Shown: in pieces, positions 48,168-61,461 of the stretch
Numbering within the stretch: position 1 is the stretch's first letter
Layout of the letters: the number at the start of each line of letters is the position of its first letter
Assembly (NCBI GenBank): GCA_013399305.1
Contig: VXAI01000028.1
Span: forward strand, 3,787,575 to 3,851,574
DNA length: 64,000 bases
Reading direction: 5' to 3'
Source of the DNA: Rostratula benghalensis
Taxonomy: Eukaryota > Chordata > Aves > Charadriiformes > Rostratulidae
Notes under the pieces: model-generated
Told to the model about the DNA's origin: nothing
Databases searched by the model: none
What the model saw: the letters and a program-made list of their open reading frames with translations, nothing else
Program-made: the position numbers and the translations under genes

Positions 48168-48251
48168 ATTTAAATAATCAATTTTGTGTTTCCTGCTAGC
48201 TGATTTAAATCATGATGAAAATTGCTGATGAAAGCCCCTCATTTAAATCAG
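48168..48251. repeat. ATTTAAAT triplet with 11-bp inverted repeat
   Basis: ATTTAAAT occurs at 48168-48175, 48203-48210 and 48241-48248. The last two are part of perfect 11-bp arms, CTGATTTAAAT (48200-48210) and ATTTAAATCAG (48241-48251), 30 bases apart. The setting is an A/T-rich CNE-like block. A chance origin is quite possible in such composition. Confidence 0.6.
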
Positions 48252-48864
48252 TGCCCCTTAATGAGAGTGTATGCCTATGAACATAAGCCCATAATAGGAA
48301 TAAAAGACTCTTTTCCAGGGCTGGAAGAACATTGTCCTTCCTTTGCAAAAAGAAATACATCTTACCACGCTAAGCAATTTTTCTCCCTTAAGCTCTTAAC
48401 CCTGTAAAAATAGCAGGACTATTCCTGTGAAGCAACAAGTTGTAGGCTATCCACATCTATATTGTGTAAGTATAACTGAACTTGTGATCCTTTTCGCTAA
48501 CTGTTGGAAAGGAAGATGAAGTATTGCTAAATGATTTAAAAGACGGGTTTGAATTCCCTAACTTTTGCAGATGGATGTCCTGTCCAGCCAGTTGTCTCAG
48601 CGGCCACCAGCTGTTTTAGGGCTGTGGGTTGTAGCAGAGGGAGGATGGCTGAAGGTGGAGCAGGACTGTGCTGCCCCAGGCACCCGTCCAGCCCAAAAAT
48701 GCTGTTTGAGATACCTCATCTCTGCTACCAGAGCAGTTACACTCAGAACTCCACCTCTCCTCTTGGCCTCTGTGATAAACCTACAGGGATCCAAGGACAC
48801 ATTTATTTGCTCCTTTTCTTCTCCCCAGTATTTTGTAAATCAGTATTACACCTTTGGGGATATT

Positions 48865-48968
48865 GGGGGATATGGTGTAGGGGAGAACTTTGTAGAGTGG
48901 GGCTGATGGTTGGATTCGATAATCCCAAGGGTCATTCTAACCTGAATGATTCTATGATTCTATGATTT
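48865..48968 (+). mobile_element. CR1 3'-tail fragment, distinct subgroup
   Basis: TATGGTGTAGGGGAGAACTT, TGTAGAGTGGGGCTGATGGT and TGGATTCGATAATCCCAAGG, followed by CATTCTAACCTGAATG and three octamer-like units (ATTCTATG, ATTCTATG, ATTTTATA). The 'GGCTGATGGTTGGATTCGAT' variant differs from the other copies in the window, so this is a separate CR1 subgroup. Only about 100 bases survive. Confidence 0.92.
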
Positions 48969-51900
48969 TATACCTTTGTGTCACGCTGTCCTGCAAATCT
49001 GCTTCCAAATGGCTGCCTTGTTGCTTCAAAGAGCATTTGCAGTGCTTAGCAAGATCTCTTGGAGCCCTTGACTTTGCAGCTGGCAAAGTTTACAACATGT
49101 TTACAATACCCTGCATAATTTGGCTATGAGATAATGTATACTATACTCCTTCAGTGGTGCACAGTGGGAGAAGAACAAGTGGAAAAAAAAAAAAAAGGTG
49201 ATGCAAAGCCAAGAAAAGCAGATGGTAGCAAGCTCTCCAAGGGGCAAGGATGAATAAATAACTGCAGATATATTTTTTTTCAGAGGAAAAATACATTGTC
49301 AAATCAATAACACAGTTTTTAGGAAATGCAAACTAGATCAAATGTGCATTTTTTCAGTATTAAACAATGGCACTTCATCAGAACTGATGGTCTGTACTGC
49401 ACGTGTTTGCCTAAATGAAACAGAAATAAAAATAGCATTGCTTTGAAAAGTTCTTGTTTGACCTCGAGGTTAAATTTCACACTTTCTGGGAAGTTCTGCT
49501 GTAGATAATGAGCCAAATCTTTCAGGTGTAAATCAGAGTGCCCCAGCAGTTACCATGCTGTTTAGCAGTGTTATATCTTTGACAATCTGTCAGGGCTGCA
49601 ATTCTTAGAGAGCAGAATTTCTCAATGGTTATGGGAGCTTACCTGTACCTGCTATTAGGGCCACAGGAAAATATATTTATTTAATGCATCTATGCATGCT
49701 ACTAAAAGGATTTGTCAATACCCTTTTCCTTTTTTGACCACATCAGGTCAAGCTAGAGGGAGAAAAGAGATACTTAAAAATAGCTCAGTATACAAATACT
49801 CTTACTTTCTTCCAGCAAAAGATTTTTTGCCTCTTTTTAAGTCACCCAGAGGAAGCCAAGCAACATATGGGATGCATGAAAGTTGCTCTCTGCAAATCTG
49901 TCAATCCGTTTTAGCGATGCTATGCATCAACCTCAACTCTGCTATTTACACGGACCTCCCTACGCAGGGGCTGCCAACTGGCCCGCAGTCAGCTATTCAC
50001 CCTGAGACAAACCATCTCCTCTGCGCTGATCTACCGGCCCAAAGAGCAGAAAGCTGCAAGGCAGCAAATCCTACATGCTCTTGCTTTGTAGCCATGATGC
50101 AAAAACAGTGCAGTGTTGCCGATGCTCGCTTGGTCACCCACTGACAGTGGTGGATTAGAGAGCAGATGGCGTCACAGGCTGGAAGGAGCTGGAGCCTCTG
50201 ATAGCGAGCAATAACCTCTCAAGGCAAGGGCTGTGGAAGGGGACTCTGTGCTCAAGCCTTCCCCCCTCAGGTCCTCAGTGCTGTGCCTGGGGATGGTGGG
50301 TCCGGGGACTAACAAAGACCAAGCCCTGTGATTGATGAGATCTCCTGGTAAAGCTTCCTGAGGAGTTATATCTGCTCCAGCCCTTTGGGTAGAGGCAGCC
50401 ACAACCCCAAAACAGAGAATGAGCAACCATTAGATCTCAAGTCCCAGAGCACCATCACAAAACAGCACTTTGAAAATATCGGTCCTTCCTCACACAGGAG
50501 ATGGGGAAGCTCCCTTTTCATTTCTGTTTCAGAAGATCTGGACTCACAGGGTTGGCTGACTGTAAAACTTAACTGCTGTTTCCCAGCAAATCAATAAATC
50601 AAAGTGCTCAGGGTATTTCTTGGAAGCCAAAAGCCAGCAGAGGTGATAGAAAGGAAGAGTCACCTCTCATCTTACTGTTTTTCCGGAGGCAGCGAATGCT
50701 TAGTTATCATGCCCACAACACTGATGATAGTATTTTCATCCAAGCTCCATTTTCCATCCTGCCCACGCAAACGTGAAGAGCAAATTGCTATTGCCTTAGT
50801 TTTTATCTCTGTCTGCTGAGAGCAGAACCTGAGCTCCTTCTCAAAACTGCATACTCCTAAGTTCTAGCACTGGTTGCTTTTGCTATGTAAAGGAAACCCT
50901 CTCTCTAAAAATCAAAATCTTTCTTATGAGGCAACAAGCCGCAGGCGAACTTCCCAGCTGCCAGAAACCCATGCTCCCCACCCAGCAGGTACCAAGCACT
51001 CCTCCCTCTACGAGCAACTCCAAAAGAAAATCAGACCCCAGGGACATCCAGGGGGCAACACAGAATTGACAGTGGCACAGTTGGGGCTTTCACATCTGTG
51101 CGAGCTGCCATGGAGTGGGCAGGGTCAGAGCCGGCTCCTTTGGAAAGTGGAGAGGTTTGAAAGGGAGGTGAGCTGTCAGAAGAGGCAATCGCTGGGAACG
51201 CCTCCAGCTCCAGCCCCAAGCTGCAAACTGAAGTACGTCCCTTTGTTAGAGCATATGGCCAGATCCTGAGTCCTACACGTGTTTTAATGCCAAGAGTGAC
51301 TATTAGTTTGGCATCCTATGCAGCAAAGAAGCCAGCAGGAGTTTTGCCCAATGTAGAAGAGGGGTGAAAGCAGGCAGCTTATCCCACTGCCATTTCAGCT
51401 TGTTCTGTGTTTCTTGGCCACCATCATGTCCCTGGATTAGGCCAGCTCTTGCCATCTTTTGCTCTCACCAATCCCCTCACCTGAGAGAACATGTTTCAGT
51501 ACCTGCCCCTTACAGTGCAGGCTACAAAAGACTGCATTAAAAGTACATTGTAACCCAAAGCATTTTTCCATTACAAACAATTCTTTGCAGCAAATTCTAG
51601 TAGGCTGATATTGTAGAGGAATGTAATCGCAATCACCTGGTAGAATATTTTTCTATAGTTCCTATACAAGTATCAGTACCAGCCTACATTCTCTGTCTCA
51701 CTTAAGCCTCCAAAATTATACTGATCAAAGCAACCTGCATTTATGTACTGATGTGCTCCTGCATTCAAGAGATTTGCCAAGTGCTAAATATAAGGTTTCT
51801 CACTATAGCCAAAATCAAATTCAAATTCCAGCTGCCTCTCTGCTAATATGCAGCAAAGGTTTAGCAGTACAAAGCCATGTTCATAGCATCAGACACCAAA

Positions 51901-54900
51901 GATGATTTAATTAAACTGAAAGAGGAATTGGTACAAGCCTGAAATTAGTTTGCTGAAGAAAAAGCCTTCATTTCCTTCCTCTGACAGACGGAGCTACCTT
52001 GTGACCTTTAGTGAACTGAGCAAACACGATTGTGGCTTTGCCAAAACTGCTCTCCCCTCCTTCTCCAGCACACACTGACTGAAAAATCAGCTCCTGCCTA
52101 GGCTGACCAGGGCCAGGGGGACTGCACGATGCTCACACCACTGTGGCAGGTTGGCAGTGACACCCCCACCACCACCACCACCACTCTGGGCCATGATCCA
52201 TCTCCTCTCCCTTGGCGGGAAGCTCTCCGGCAGATCAGACACCCCTTGGCACCTGAAGGACAACTCTTGGGCTTATCTTGTTGGTCTGTTTTCAAAGAAA
52301 AGGATTGCCCAGTCTCTGGGAGGAGAGTGATTTGATCAAGATGGAAAAAAACAGGAAGGTGCCCAGAGTCAGCATTAAAGAGATCTTGAGTGCAGGCAGG
52401 AGCAGGACAACACCCCAGGGATGGGGAGGCAGCGACTTCCTTGTCATTGCTAATCCGGCTCTTTTAAAGCAGCACTAAGATTCCCAATGTAACAAAAATT
52501 CCTCACTACACCTATTGCAAGAAAGATGAAGGAATTTAAAGCATATGATGGCAATAAAACGTTGTTCATAATCTCTTTCCCTCTTCTCTCCATTAGCTCT
52601 TATTCTTGTGCATTATCTCCTCTGATCACCTTGTAAATTCCAATCACACTGATGGTGACGTGCAGGAGATGGAAAACAACCTGCTGCAAACAGGGATTTC
52701 TCTTGGCTATTGCATGCACACACGGATTTGCCAAGACACCTTGTTCTCTCCCTGCAGTCCTTCTGCTGATGCCATTCTGGGTCTTCTCTGAGCACAGATG
52801 GAGAATAGCACCAGGTTGTTTGCTGTTCTTGCTTCGATAACATCAGCTGACCTGATTTAGAAACCAGACTGAGACCACTGCTTCTATTTGGTATATGGTA
52901 CAAGCCAGTGCTGCTCCTCAGAGACTTGCACACAGTCCGTTTTCAACAACAGAGAGGATTTGCACCCTTTAAGGGGCTAGGCTCTTGGCAACATTTAAAC
53001 TAAAAGGATAAATTATAAGAGAAGTCATCCCAGAGCAGTGGCACAGTCTCTAGCAGAAAAAAAAAAAAAAAAGACAATATCCAAATCCAACTCAATACGA
53101 CGTGGCCCAGGAGAAAGGGAAAAAGCTGGCAACCCCGCAGTCATGCAGATCTGCCAACGCGGGGCGTGTAGCACCTTGGTCTAGCGGCATCCCAGCACAG
53201 GAGTGGGTGTTGATGGGGCATCTTCTGCCAGATGGCACCTGGGGTGTTCCTCTGCCACGCTGCATGGGTAGACATGCCCACACTGTTTCAACAGGGCAGA
53301 GTCCCCTGAGATTGGGCATTGATGGCATTCTTACAAAAATTACTCCCTGCATTAATGGGGCTGAGCAAGTGCAATGGAGGGAGAGGAGAAAATACCAACT
53401 CTCAGTTCAGCAAGGAATGGCAAAGGGACCGTTCAAGGATCAGATCTTCAGAGATATTTATTTAATTCCTTTTAAATCAGCCAGTGAATACACTGAAGAT
53501 CTGGACTGAAACAGTTTGTCCAGTGCAAAGTCACACTGGGAAGTATTAGAAATTCAGGATAGCTCCCTACCTTTCTGCAGTCTGTTTTGGTGTCTTAAGC
53601 AAAAGGGCATTAGGCTCTTGGTAGCTCTGATATTACACAGCTTTCCTTTCCACCACAATGTTTATATGTACTTCACAAGTGATATCTCTCTCAGAGGATG
53701 GACTCATGCAGAAGTAGGGGAGAGCTTTAAACAGAACCATCCTCAGCCAGGAGAGCATCATAAGGACAATAAAAACCCACAAGAGGAGGATCCAGGTCTG
53801 GAAATTGAAAGCAAAGTCCTATACAAAGGGGACTGATTTGACTGTAGGGGAGTCTCGAAAGCCAAGGTGACTGAGGAGCCACACTAGCAAGGCTGGGGTA
53901 GAGCAGCATCAGCCCCATCACAGGGCAGTGTGCCAAAGGGAACTTTTAATCAATGCAGCCAAGAAGCCGATGTGCAGCAGGGCCTGAAGCCCCAGTTCCC
54001 AAGCCTGAGATGAGTGTGCTGAGACTTGCACCTCTCTGGTGACCTTACCATCCAGCTCATCTGAGCCCAACTGTTGTCACAGGTCACAGGGCATGCTCTG
54101 GAGGGCATTGAACATGCCACAGTCCTTCCTTTTGAGTATGGAGGATGCAGAAAAGGATATGAAGTTTGCTGCCAGAATATTGCTGTCTGAATAATTAATG
54201 CAGTTTTAAATTTGAAATGGTGAACCTGCTGGGGAACTAATCCTCACTTGGTTTGAGGCAATTGCTTCCTGCCAGATAAACACACACACCACTGAGTTCC
54301 TGTGCTGCTGCAGTGACACCTGAGGCCAGCTCTAAGAGCCAATACGGTCCATTTCTTCTGCTGTACCTCCCAGAGAGAATATGCCTCAGCTGGGATAAAT
54401 GCTTCTCTTGTACTATATCCCTACAGAAATGTCGTGGTTTAGGGACTGGGTTTCAAATAAATAAGCAAGAAAGAAGTTGCACCTTGCCAAAAGGGCTGAG
54501 TTTGTCACACCCAAGAGAACAGAAGCGTGCAGTCCTGCTCCCTTACAGCACAAATAAGTAAAAAATGAGGACCACACTGCCACCAACTCTGGTTTCAAGG
54601 CTTCCCACACAACCAAGGCAGTAAGTATGGGTTTCCTCACATGGCTGAAGGCCAACACGTCTCCTGGCAGCATGGGGATGGCCGTAACACCAGGTAATTT
54701 CTGTTGACTGATGAGCATCCCCTCCTTTTCTTCTTCAGCTAAAGGATGACTCAGTTTGTTATGGAAGGAGCCTTGCAAGAGTGATATAAAGGCTCTTGTT
54801 AAAAAAAAACAAAAACCCTTTCCTCCCCCCATCCCCCATTTGTCACCTGGCCCAGCCATGTTTTACACATTTCTCACTTGTGGGAAACCACCCATGACTT

Positions 54901-57053
54901 GAGTAAGGAAATGCTCTTTTTTAATATCTTCCTTTCTGTGGATTTTTTGTTTTTGAGTCCTTGAGTACATCTAAGACACAGGCCTGGGAAAAGAAGCTGC
55001 AAACAAGGGTGAGGACTAACCTAGGGGTTGGCAGTGCCACGCTGCCCTCTCCTGCCGGTTTTGCTAATCTGGCTGGTTATGATTACTCTCTCCAGGATCT
55101 TTAAATACAGGCTTTGGGGATTAAGGAGTCTCCCCTTCCAAAATGAGGGAATCCTCCCTTAATCCAATCCTGCTGGCACACCACCACCAGAAAAAAACAG
55201 CATTTTCTGGGGAGCATGATCCTGACTCTTTGTATTTCAAGGTCTTTTGGAAACACCCAGTCCATAGCTTAAGAGTCCTTCAGCATCATGTCAGACCAGC
55301 TACAGACCATACCTTATAGCCAGACCCCCTCCACTCAGCCCTGTCACAGTATTATTTTGGGTTTCCCAGCCCAGGTACAAGCACTAATAAGCCCTTCTCA
55401 GTCACACTGCCCCAGGTGCTCTGGGGACATCCGCTCCGCAAAGGATGGAACCTTACTATCCCAACTCAGCACCCAATAGTTGAGGCAAATAGAAACAAGA
55501 CCTGAGGAAAAGTGCCAAAACACAGTTAATCTTTATGCAGCGCAAGGCTGACGGGGTCTTACTTGTCCTTATTCTGCATTCACCTCTTGGAGATTTTCAC
55601 CAGCTTTAACCCACATTTCAATGGCTGCCAAACCCTGCACAAAGCAAGGATGCTTGTTTCTGTATTTGTAATCTTCCCCTCCAGTCCCCCAGTACCCCAC
55701 TGCCTTTCTGCCCCTGCTCTGGAGAACACCTTTCTTTCTGTGGATGCTTTTGCTGGGTGATCTGTGGGTGATGATACTGGCTACACTGAGCATTATCCAC
55801 AGCAAGGGGCATGTCTGAATCCCCATCCCCACCTTGGCTCATTCGCAGGCTCTTGCTCACTCATTCTAACTTTCCACTCTATTCTTGGGTTGACAGGGCT
55901 GATGGAAAGTTGCCTGCCCCAGCACTCCCCCTTGCATGCTCCACCTCCAGCTTGTAGGGCAGCTGGTAGGGTAAAGGATAATTAGCAGTGTAAAGCTGTG
56001 TCACCCTCAACCTAGGAATTCACTCTCCCGGCTCCCAGGGACACGTGGCTCCAAGAAAGCTAGATTCTGTATGTAAGGTTTTTTAGAAGAAGTTCAAGAC
56101 ACATATAAGACTGTTTACAACCTACATAAGATTTATTTACGCAGGGGAAAATAACTCCTTTTGGATCTAAAACCTAAAAAGAAACAACCTGTCTTCCCAC
56201 ACGAACTATTAAAAGCATGCTGAAATATAACCCGCTTTTATCATTTGGGGATCTGACTTGCAAGAGCTGGGCCACGATGCAGCAGACTCAGGAGCTCCCT
56301 CCATGGCAGCAAGAAGCAGCTCTGGCTCATCCCGCGCTCCCAGAGTCTCACACCTGCAGCAGACTTAGCCACTGCATTTCTCGGCCTGTTGGTGTCTCAG
56401 GTGCAGAGGGTAGAGGAGGGCTTGGTGGATACCCCGAGTCTCTCCAAATGTTAAGCCTCTTGTTAGCAGCAGTAAGCACCAGCCCTAGAGCAGAGCATCC
56501 TCCATCTCACTGATTTATACCCTCTTCATCTGCTGCCACGAGGACGATTTTTCTTTTTAATCCGTTTTTGCTCTGGCGTGCTCCAGCTTAGTGTGAGCTT
56601 TGCTGGGGGAAGGGAGGCTTGATTTGATTTGTGCTGGAGCTGGGAACAAAGCGGCAGAAAGCTGCTCCCCCCACTGCTTGAAGCCCGAGCTGGGAAGGGT
56701 CTGCAGCACTAGCCAGCTTTTCTGCCACTGCCCCTTTATTTTCCTAAGGCTTTGCCCAGCTTTGTTTGCACGTGCCATTAATAAGTGTTTGGAGGCAGCA
56801 GTGTTGCTTTAAGCTTTGAATTGCTGTTCACAGAAAAAAAAAATAATGTTCATTTCATCCCGACAGGCTCATTGTCATGGCAACAAGAGATTCCCCCCTC
56901 TTATAAGGGTACTGTTGCCAGTGAGACGATGCAGGACGATGTGTTTTGTCCCAGGGGATGTAGCCCCGCTGAGGGAAGGTATGCCAGCAGCCTGCAGTGG
57001 GTGGCCAACAGAGGCAACAGGAAAAGCCAGTTCCCTGGAGAGCATCTCTAGGG
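48969..57053. other. Unique non-coding stretch, 8 kb
   Basis: No gene or interspersed repeat is recognised. Frames of 131-150 codons at 49692-50144, 50874-51269, 53102-53509 and 54413-54859 show no domain and are within chance. It holds A14 at 49183, (CCA)n at 52166, A16 at 53057 and moderately GC-rich unique DNA at 55300-56800. Confidence 0.5.
52166..52184. repeat. (CCA)6 microsatellite
   Basis: CCCACCACCACCACCACCAC preceded by a short C run. Confidence 0.9.
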
Positions 57054-57282
57054 CATAGAACCATAGAATGGTCCAGGCCAGAAGGGACCTCTAGGGTCAT
57101 TTAATCTGACCTCTCCGCAGTCAGCAGGGACACCCCTAACTAGTCTAGGTTGCCCAGGGCCTCGTTGAGCCTCACCTTGAATATCTCCAGGGAAGGGACC
57201 TCAACCACCTCCTTGAGCAACCTGTTCCAGTGTTCAACCATCCTCACAGTAAAAAATCTATTCCTAATATCCAATCTAAAAG
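57054..57282 (-). mobile_element. CR1 LINE 3' region, antisense
   Basis: Plus-strand landmarks: CATAGAACCATAGAATGGTC (tail), CCAGAAGGGACCTCTAGGGT, TAGTCTAGGTTGCCCAGGGC, TATCTCCAGGGAAGGGACCT, CAACCTGTTCCAGTGTTCAA and TATTCCTAATATCCAATCTA. On the minus strand a frame still reads SFRLDIRNRFFTVRMVEHWN, a CR1 ORF2 C-terminal segment. Confidence 0.95.
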
Positions 57283-58584
57283 ATGTCTCCATCATGCTAC
57301 GGACCCAAAGCGATGATGGGAATGGTGGAAGTTTGGCTAGCTTAGACATCAGTACCTAGAAGAGGGGGGATGATGGCAGTCACACCTTTGGATAATCCTA
57401 GGTACTACCTGCTGGCTTTAAAGAGTTACTTGGAATGATAATATTTGTTTCTGAATTACATTTTTGTCTAGTCCATGCTTCCCCAGCACAATGACACCAC
57501 ATCACTTGTGCACTCTGAGACAGGGTAAACCCTGTGCTACATCTCAGCAGAGCCATAAAATTAACACATTTTCTCTTCCAGTCAACAGTGGAGAACCAAG
57601 ACAGGATCAATTTGATTATGTAGCTTGCACAGAAAGTCTCTAGAGCCCTGTAGGGGTTGCAGGCTGCAAAGGTACAATTTTATGAAGGTAAAATTTCAGA
57701 GACCTCACACATTTCTTACTACTAAGACTAAGAGGCTATTTGCTATGGCATTTTCCCCCCTGCTGTGACAACAATAAGCAAGGAAACATGATTATCTCCT
57801 TCAACAGCAAGTGCTCCTGCCCTCTACCACATGCCGAAGCATTCAGAGCAACCTGGGTCTCAATAGCCACAAGGTGGGAGTGTGAAAAGTGTTACAGAAG
57901 ACTTAGAGCACTGTGGCTCCCACCATGAATGCCACCCACTGCCCCAGAGCACAGGGTGATAACAGTACAGTTTTGCTGATTTACAGTGGCATGTAGATGT
58001 CCTTGAGAATCTCATGTAGAGGAAAGCCATCATATAGACAATGAACAGACAACAATGCTTGCTTTTGGGAGCTTCCAGCTCAAAATCTGTGTCACTTTCA
58101 CGAGGAAGCCAGAGAAGGACCTATATGCAAGTTGGAAACAAATACTACAGCAGTGGTCTGCCTGGAAAACTCTATTACTAATGGAAAACACAAAAATAAC
58201 CCTGCCAACACTAAACATTAAATGGAATCAGTCATGATTTAAAGTCTACCGTGTCCAGCTCTAAATAAGTTCAGTGGAGAACAAAAAGCAAGAGGTGTCT
58301 ACTTCCCCCATCTACTTTTCTTGGCAATGATGGTCAATTTTTCCTGGCCAGCAGCGTTCAGCTGGAGCAGGATCCCCCCTTTCCAGTACTGCTCATGCCC
58401 AACACTCAGCAGGTAAGAGCCAAGGTGACAAATTCTGGATGAATTAGACATGAACCACCATTTGCCATAGGTGCTGCATTGATTTTGGATGGCAGACGCT
58501 CACCTGATCCAATCTAGACACAAGAAGTCCTTTCCTTTTGGAAAATCACTCAAAAATATCGTTCACGCTTCTTTAGTGACCAAG

Positions 58585-58608
58585 CTGCTGCTGCTGCTGC
58601 TGCTGCTG
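58585..58608. repeat. (CTG)8 microsatellite
   Basis: Eight perfect CTG units. An open frame crossing it (58489-58731) reads a Leu run that mimics a signal peptide, but nothing else supports coding. Confidence 0.9.
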
Positions 58609-59180
58609 TTGGTTCTTCATTGTGGAGATCTTTGCAACGCCGCTTCTCTGCCAATAGCAGGAAAGGAAGAGCCACATGCTCTGTTCTTGGCTTGTTTTCT
58701 ATCACAACATTTATCATCAAACAAGTGCTGAAGAGCTGCCCATTTCACACAAAAGTATTGCCTGTAGTAAGACTCCAGTAATTGCAAACGAGAGCAGGAT
58801 TTGGCCCACACAATAGAGGTAATAGATGATCCCTACAATTAAGTGTATGTCCATTGGTGTAACCAAAGTATTACAATATAAATAGACAGTACATCTTAGT
58901 TTCTACAAATTCAATATCCCAGAAATCATTTAAAGTCTCTCTGTTTTTACCTGCTTTGTAAAATGCTGTGTTTCTCCTGTGACTCAGTGCTATTGTAATG
59001 TCAATTTAGCAAAATCCAGTGAGGTATGCACTGCATGCTAAAACACAAACGACTTTTTATTTGTTTCACAGGTGAATAGTTTTCAGTTTTACATCGGTTC
59101 TTTTTCCATATGTCTCCTCAGATTTACTGTCCTAAAGAGCTGTTATTCATCTTTGTAAAAGTCATTAAGATGTGGTAAGC

Positions 59181-59225
59181 AAGAGGGAAAGCTTTCAGGA
59201 AAACCGAAGAGAAAGTTTTCAGGAA
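59181..59225. repeat. Imperfect two-copy direct repeat
   Basis: AAGAGGGAAAGCTTTCAGGA at 59181 recurs at about 59207 as AAGAGAAAGTTTTCAGGA with small differences. Confidence 0.6.
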
Positions 59226-60131
59226 CACTTCCAGCATCGCAGAAAGTCAACATGAATTTCCTTGGTCTCCACTCCAAGGCTATTAAATACAGTGCCACTG
59301 TGAATGGTTAAACTTTACTGAACATATTTGATTTCTGCCTGTATAAAGCCAGCCTTTAAGAGTACTGCCTCAAGGAGGAAAAAATAAAGGGGCATCTGAT
59401 AAGCCTCTAACACCGGGGCTTACTGAAGTACAAGAAACTTGCAGCAGACAGCACCTTCTTACTTTGCTGTTTTAAGCTTTGAATGAACAACTTAATCTGG
59501 AGATGGAAAAACAGGACACTTATTGCCAGTAAATAAAATGAAAGACAAGGCAGAAAGCTGCTGGTCAGAAGAACATGGAGACCATAAAACAAATCAATAC
59601 ATGGCTTCAGGTAACATTTCCTTTGCTCGATAAACCAGCACTGAATGCAAAACATGCTTTGATAAGCCTGGTTTTTGCTTATGTATCTGTTTCCCTTAAT
59701 ATTATTTCATTCAACCAAAGTCCGCTTCTTAGCATGTTTCATTGCATTCTTGTTTCTACCCAAGAGCTATTTGACTTGAGTTGCCAGGAAAACAAAATAA
59801 AAACAAAACACCCAACCCAAGTAAATCTTAGTTAGAGGATCAGAAAATAAAAGTCAACACGAATAAATACATACTCAGCTGTAATATGTGGTATGTCCTG
59901 ATATTTAGTGGAGAGGCTATATTTAATTACAGATGAACACATTTGAAAGGTTAGCAAATGAGAAACAGCTTTTTCATTAGACGAAAGGCAAATTCAGCCA
60001 ACAAATCTTGGATTAATTTCACCCACAATTGAGTAACCCCTCTGTGAAGTCCACTTGCTTACAAATCCATTGATGAAATGGGTTTTGCATCTAGGTATGA
60101 AGCTTATTGAGGCTGTTGGCGTTAAAAAAAT

Positions 60132-60230
60132 CAACAAATTGTAAAATTTGTTGCATTACATAGTGGAGTGTATCCACTGATTGTGTCCTAGGCAAAGGGC
60201 TGGAAAACACAGTGTAGTGTTTTTGCCTGG
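60132..60230. repeat. Cluster of short inverted repeats
   Basis: CAACAAATT/AATTTGTTG (60132-60140/60145-60153, loop 4) and AGTGGA/TCCACT (60162-60167/60173-60178, loop 5) lie side by side. Next come AAAACAC/GTGTTTT (60204-60210/60217-60223, loop 6) inside an outer pair AGGCAAA/TTTGCCT (60190-60196/60222-60228); the two overlap by two bases, so one must yield. No transposon family is recognised. Confidence 0.6.
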
Positions 60231-61461
60231 CTGTCAAGCATAAATACTATCAAGAAGTTTTGGATCACACCTAAAAATTTTATTAGGAAACATGACAAAT
60301 GCTAGAAGAGGAGCTAAGACCACCTGGTTGCTTCCTTGGCTCTGCTCACACTTTGTATGTGTTTCTAAGCCCGGCCTCCACAAGTGTCTGCTTATTTAAT
60401 GGCTTCTCTGCAAGCCACTGTAATCATCTACTTTAACTGATGCTCAGCTCAGTACTAGCTGAGGTAAATAGGGAAGGCACTATTTACCAGCTCAGTACTT
60501 GTTAAAACAGGAGGTTTGAGGTGCATCTCCAGAAAAGCAACCAAGAATTAACTGGACACTGAGTCTAAATTCATTTTGCCTTTGCACACTATGACTAAGG
60601 CCATGAAGCACAGAGATACATTGGCAGGTGTAGTAGCTTACCTTGCTTGTCACCTCTGTAGTGTTACAAAGCACATACAGAGCCTGATCTGAGCCATTCC
60701 ACCTTGCTAAAGCAGATCACTGCTGCCAGGTGGGGCAAATAAGAGTGTGGGAGAAGGACTCAGGTCTTCCTGGCTTTGTGACAGGGCCAGCTCTGGCTCT
60801 CTCAATGCTCAGATGGCCATCCCTGCCCTGACACAGCTGCTGCAGCTTGTGCTACCATAACTCCAAGCTACCTCCTAAAATTGCTGCAATTAGAGCATTC
60901 CGTTGCAGACTGTATGGCTGCAGCACTTTGGGAGCCTCTACACTGCAGGTTACTTGCTCCCAGCTCAGCTGAATCAGTTCTTATTGCTATAGCACCAAGC
61001 CAGCTGGGTTACCTCAAACCCCTCTTCCTGTAGCTGTGAAGTGGCTGACGCTTTCTCTAAACCCCTTGATGTTTGGCAGGTCTAATATCTTTTGATATTA
61101 ATAGGAGTCTATCCACTGACCTCTGTGTACTTCAAATTAAAGGCATTGCATATATATTTTTTCAATTAGGGTAACTAAGGGTTTGAGTATTCTGTGCTAA
61201 CACTGATGGAATTTGGGCACCCAGATCATTTAGGTAGCTTTGCAAATATCAGCCATAAAGTATAATATTCTCACGTACAGCATATCACAGAATCACAGAC
61301 TATCAGGGATTGGAAGGGACCTTGAAAGATCATCTAGTCCAATCCCCCTGCCACAGCAGGAACACCCAGATCAGGTCACACAGGAACGCGTCCAGGTGGG
61401 TTTTGAACGTCTCCAGAGAAGGAGACTCCACCACCTCTCTGGGCAGCCCCTTCCAGTGCTC

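Larger units (their letters stand above)
45873..48864. other. Unique stretch with an exon candidate and a CNE-like block
   Basis: No named gene. A minus-strand frame at 47523-47735 is discussed separately. The block 47870-48260 is A/T-rich, non-repetitive and includes an inverted repeat with ATTTAAAT cores. Confidence 0.45.
57283..61283. other. Unique non-coding stretch with hairpins
   Basis: No gene is recognised. It contains (CTG)8 at 58585, an imperfect two-copy direct repeat at 59181-59225 and a cluster of short inverted repeats at 60132-60230. Confidence 0.5.

Noticed and set aside
49692..50144. 150-codon plus-strand frame
   Set aside because: No recognisable family and a Cys/Ser/Gln-rich chance composition.
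54430..54441. TGTCGTGGTTTA, resembling the start of avian endogenous retrovirus LTRs
   Set aside because: Only the first dozen bases fit. No LTR body, polyadenylation signal, second LTR or primer-binding site follows.
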